A DNA stretch of 17,156 nucleotides from an uncultured Collinsella sp. (lineage in GTDB: Bacteria > Actinomycetota > Coriobacteriia > Coriobacteriales > Coriobacteriaceae). The DNA lies in the NCBI GenBank assembly GCA_902470265.1, contig CABRFW010000009.1, positions 1 through 17,156 of the forward strand. The letters are read 5' to 3'. Position 1 is the first letter of the stretch, and each line of letters begins with the position of its first letter. A model generated the notes under the pieces. That model did no database searches. It was not told the DNA's origin and worked only from the letters and a program-made list of their open reading frames with translations. Position numbers and translations under genes: made by a program. Shown here in pieces: positions 13,949-17,156 of this stretch.

Positions 13949-16900
13949 ATGAAGCAACAACGTAGGTACAAGGAGCCACAGGATACCCTCTGGGGTAAGT
14001 TCCTGTCGGGTTTCATGGCGGTGGTGTTCGCCATGTCGACCCTCACCCTCATCCCGATCGCAAGCGCGATCAACGGTGAGCCCAACGAGGCGCAGATTCA
14101 GCAGCAGGAGGAGCTGGCCGACCAGACCTCCGGCAAGGACGAGAAGGTCGCCGAGCCCGCCGCCGACGAGCAGAAGCTCGAGCCCGTCGAACTGCTCAGC
14201 ATCGCCAGCGTCGAGGACGAAGACGATGCCGATGACGCCGCTCCGGCTGACGTGACGCTCAAGGTGAAGGCGCAGAACGCCACGGTCACCTACAACGGCA
14301 ATGATGTCGCGACCGAGCTTGTCGTTCCGGCCGACAAGGATGTGAAGTTCACGGTAAAGGCCGCCGATGGCTTTACGCTGGGCGCGGCTGCCGTCAAGCT
14401 GGCCGATGCCAAGGGCGAGACGACGCTCACCCCCAACGCCGGCGAGTACACCGTCGCAGCCGATAGGGTCGCGGACGGTGCCACCGTCGTCGTGACTGCC
14501 GAGGCCGTCGCCGGCTCCGCCAATACTGACGCTGCTGAGCCTTCCACCCCCGCTCCCTCCACCGAGCTGGGTGAGAAGATGGAGATGGCCAAGAGCGTTG
14601 TCACCAGCATCATCGACAGCGTTTTTGGCGGCACCTCGACGCTAGATGTGACTGGCGAGAAACTAGTGGCTGTCGGAAACACGATTACCCTCACGTCTAA
14701 TCAAGGAAGCTACAACAATTCTTGGAGTTCGAGTAATCCTGGGACTGCAAAGGTGGACGGCAACGGCCAAAAGGCTACCGTGACCGGTAAGTCTGCAGGT
14801 AGTGTGACCATCACTCATACTTACAAGAATTCGTGGCTTGACCAGTCTAAAACAGAATTTTTCACTGTTACGGTTACCAATGCGTCTGAGAGCGGAACCA
14901 TATATCCCGTGTACGTTTACGCAGAAATTGATCGCTCGAACAGCGTAATAAACGACACAGATCTCAGGAGCCAGGCCGACGCACTAATCCAATCTTTGGG
15001 CATTGTCCTGAATGGAAATGAAGATAAAAAATGGTACACCCTTGGTGAGCTTGCGAACGTGATGCCCACGCCTCCCACAACGAGCCAGCAGCTTGGGATT
15101 TCTGCTAGCGAAGAAGATAAAAGCAGGGTGGCAAGCTTAGCTGTAAACATGACCCGCTACAACGGGAACAACTTCCCCTTGGATGTAGTAAGCAGCTGGA
15201 GCCTGAAAACATCAGATGGTGCAAATGATTACTCCGGCGCGAAGGGCGTCTGGGCAGAAATGTACAAAGGCAATAGCCTGAAATATGTCACCGTTACCTG
15301 GCATCTTGACGCTGCCGCCAAAATCGTAAAGTACACTTGGAAGGCTACCGATGATGGCGATGCCATTCAGACAGCGGTTGGCTTCGAGAAGAACCCAACT
15401 CTGACCAATCCTGCGGATAACCCAACTCGCCCTGGCTACACGTTTGGCGGATGGAACGATCCTGTTGATGATGGGAATGGCGACTACATCATTACCGCCA
15501 AGTGGATTCCCAACAACGACGCCAAGCACGCAGTGAGCTACCGCGTCGACTACTACAAGGACGGCGTGCTCGCCGAGAGCGACACCGTCGTCAGCGCCGA
15601 GGGCTGGATCGGCGAGGAGACCACGGTCACGGTCGACAAGTCCGCCATCAACGTCACCGACAAGTACGTCGGCTACACCGGCACGACCACGCTCGACTCC
15701 ATCCAGGACTCCTTCTCCGTTGCCGCCGAGGCCGCCACGGGCGAGGCCAACGTCATCCGCGTCGACTACGTCAAGAACAGCGACGCCAAGCACGCAGTGA
15801 GCTACCGCGTCGACTACTACAAGGACGGCGTGCTCGCCGAGAGCGACACCGTCGTCAGCGCCGAGGGCTGGATCGGCGAGGAGACCACGGTCACGGTCGA
15901 CAAGTCCGCCATCAACGTCACCGACAAGTACGTCGGCTACACCGGCACGACCACGCTCGACTCCATCCAGGACTCCTTCTCCGTTGCCGCCGAGGCCGCC
16001 ACGGGCGAGGCCAACGTCATCCGCGTCGACTACGTCATCGGTTCTTTCCCCTACACCGTTAACTATGTTGACGAGGATGGGAACACTTTGCTCGACCCCA
16101 AGACCGGTGCTCCCCAGGAGTTTGAGAGTGTCATCAGCTCCTTCGACGAGGTTGTCTCCATTCCGGGCTACGTCTTCGAGAGTGCGGATAAGGAGCAGCT
16201 GAACATTGGGGCCGTTGAGGCTGACAACGTCATCACCCTGACTTACGCTGTTGATGTCATCACCGACCCCAATAACGACGACAATGGTGATGAGAACCCG
16301 GGTGACGGCATCCCCGACAAGTATCAGGCCGTCGTCAACTACGAGAGCGCCAACGACGCCCAGGGCACCGTCAATCTCGCGCAGAAGGTCATCACCTTCG
16401 CCAACAACGCGACCTCCGGCACCGTGAACATCTTCAATGGCGTGGTTACTAACCCGACTGCTGGCTTCGTCTTCGACGGTTGGACCGAGGGCGGTAACGC
16501 AGTTGCTTCCAACCTGAACCGTGAGCTCCAGGGCAACACCGTGTACACCTTCACCGCTAACTGGGCGCTGGATGTCATCGGTACCGATCCGACCGACCCC
16601 GGCAACAACGTCCCCGACGGTATCGCCGATAAGTACCAGCTCGTCGTGACCTATGCGGCCATCGCTGGCACCATCGACGGTCCCACCCGCTACGTGCTCA
16701 ACAAGTACGATGCTGCCGGCAACCTGGCCGAGGATGGCGTGGCCGTCCTGACCGCGGCCCAGATTCCCGGCGCGACCGCCGACGACGGTTACGGCAACGG
16801 CGTGTGGAACAACGAGCCGCTCGCCAACATGGAGCTCACCGATGACACGGCCTTCGTCATCGCCTTCACCGCGCTCCCCGCAGCCGCCGTTGTTGTTCCT

Positions 16901-17156
16901 CTGCTGGCACCGGTTGCCGCCGCTCCCGCGGCTGCCGCAGCTGCCGCCGCCACCATCCTCGACGATGGCGTGCCCCTGGCGACCATCGATGACGACGAGA
17001 ACGCCCTCGCCGCCTTCGAGGAGATCCACTGCTGGACCCACTGGCTGATGATCTTCGGCGCCCTGGTCACCATCGTCTACGGCCTCGCGGTGCTCTACCG
17101 CCGCCGCCACGGCATCCGTGACATGGACGACTTCGAGGGCGACATCACGGGTGGCA
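13949..17156 (+). CDS. Large repeat-containing surface protein 2 (runs off the right edge)
   Basis: This frame is open for 1069 codons to the window end with no stop. The start ATG follows GGTGGAG at 4 nt, as in surface protein 1. Tag KEPQDTLWGK and a signal segment (about 18-40) are followed by an acidic stretch, an Ig-like Big_2-type domain (about 232-310), an InlB-type segment (GYTFGGW), two identical 88-aa units (524-611 and 612-699) and a MucBP-like segment (about 700-770). Linkers DGIPDKYQ and DGIADKYQ start at 786 and 890. FEEIHCWTHW, a transmembrane helix (about 1032-1051) and the tail YRRRHGIRDMDDFEGDI close the protein, so little is missing. Codons from about 14640 to 15510 are more AT-rich than the rest. 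A surface adhesin role is inferred, not shown. Confidence 0.88.
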   Translation, partial: MKQQRRYKEPQDTLWGKFLSGFMAVVFAMSTLTLIPIASAINGEPNEAQIQQQEELADQTSGKDEKVAEPAADEQKLEPVELLSIASVEDEDDADDAAPADVTLKVKAQNATVTYNGNDVATELVVPADKDVKFTVKAADGFTLGAAAVKLADAKGETTLTPNAGEYTVAADRVADGATVVVTAEAVAGSANTDAAEPSTPAPSTELGEKMEMAKSVVTSIIDSVFGGTSTLDVTGEKLVAVGNTITLTSNQGSYNNSWSSSNPGTAKVDGNGQKATVTGKSAGSVTITHTYKNSWLDQSKTEFFTVTVTNASESGTIYPVYVYAEIDRSNSVINDTDLRSQADALIQSLGIVLNGNEDKKWYTLGELANVMPTPPTTSQQLGISASEEDKSRVASLAVNMTRYNGNNFPLDVVSSWSLKTSDGANDYSGAKGVWAEMYKGNSLKYVTVTWHLDAAAKIVKYTWKATDDGDAIQTAVGFEKNPTLTNPADNPTRPGYTFGGWNDPVDDGNGDYIITAKWIPNNDAKHAVSYRVDYYKDGVLAESDTVVSAEGWIGEETTVTVDKSAINVTDKYVGYTGTTTLDSIQDSFSVAAEAATGEANVIRVDYVKNSDAKHAVSYRVDYYKDGVLAESDTVVSAEGWIGEETTVTVDKSAINVTDKYVGYTGTTTLDSIQDSFSVAAEAATGEANVIRVDYVIGSFPYTVNYVDEDGNTLLDPKTGAPQEFESVISSFDEVVSIPGYVFESADKEQLNIGAVEADNVITLTYAVDVITDPNNDDNGDENPGDGIPDKYQAVVNYESANDAQGTVNLAQKVITFANNATSGTVNIFNGVVTNPTAGFVFDGWTEGGNAVASNLNRELQGNTVYTFTANWALDVIGTDPTDPGNNVPDGIADKYQLVVTYAAIAGTIDGPTRYVLNKYDAAGNLAEDGVAVLTAAQIPGATADDGYGNGVWNNEPLANMELTDDTAFVIAFTALPAAAVVVPLLAPVAAAPAAAAAAAATILDDGVPLATIDDDENALAAFEEIHCWTHWLMIFGALVTIVYGLAVLYRRRHGIRDMDDFEGDITGG
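15517..16037 (+). repeat. Perfect 257-bp tandem repeat in surface protein 2
   Basis: Positions 15517-15773 and 15781-16037 are identical as far as I can read, with a period of 264 bp (88 codons). Each unit starts with DAKHAVSYRVDYYKDG and ends with VIRVDYV. Lack of even synonymous change points to very recent duplication or continuing homogenisation, and copy number may vary between strains. Short-read assemblies could collapse or miscount it. Confidence 0.93.

Noticed and set aside
15502..16062. 186-aa Arg-rich plus-strand frame over the tandem repeat
   Set aside because: Alternate frame of the repeat in surface protein 2; composition is an artefact of GC-rich codons.
15212..17110. 632-aa open frame antisense to surface protein 2
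   Set aside because: Its repeats simply mirror the tandem repeat on the other strand. The true plus-strand frame is open to the window edge.

Overview
The window looks like chromosome from a high-GC, Gram-positive-type actinobacterium, most likely class Coriobacteriia. This is inferred from four things: gyrB-gyrA followed by tRNA-Ile and tRNA-Ala (a layout also known in mycobacteria), GC-rich coding sequence, a Gram-positive-type SOS box, and large secreted repeat proteins ending in a membrane anchor. No marker gene gives the genus.

Positions 1-5417 are core chromosome. The gyrB leader holds several palindromes, one resembling an NrdR box. gyrB and gyrA form an operon with 13 bp between them, followed by a UUCG-loop terminator, tRNA-Ile(GAU), a strong terminator, tRNA-Ala(UGC) and another terminator. 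A 17-nt inverted repeat flanks the gyrase operon.

Positions 5423-17156 are accessory. One module occurs twice: a leftward gene for a regulator (AlbA_2/Schlafen-type domain, GHKL-like ATPase domain, C-terminal winged helix) divergent from a rightward gene for a very large surface protein. Copy 1 is intact (regulator 5423-6871, surface protein 7184-11041). In copy 2 the regulator (12099-13573) is a pseudogene with an amber codon where its paralogue has Tyr, plus a frameshift at a C9 tract. The second surface protein (13949 to beyond the right edge) is open and contains a perfect 257-bp tandem repeat. The two surface proteins share the N-terminal secretion region and the C-terminal anchor with its cytoplasmic tail, but carry different domains between. 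A 139-aa protein (11658-12077) has only the two ends and almost nothing between.

Between the modules (11160-11460) is a compact locus that I read as an SOS-controlled type I toxin-antitoxin system. A perfect LexA box overlaps a promoter for a 41-aa single-pass membrane peptide with a sequestered ribosome site. A convergent promoter would make a short antisense RNA over the peptide's 3' end. I think this is the most interesting element here. The whole interpretation rests on sequence architecture alone.
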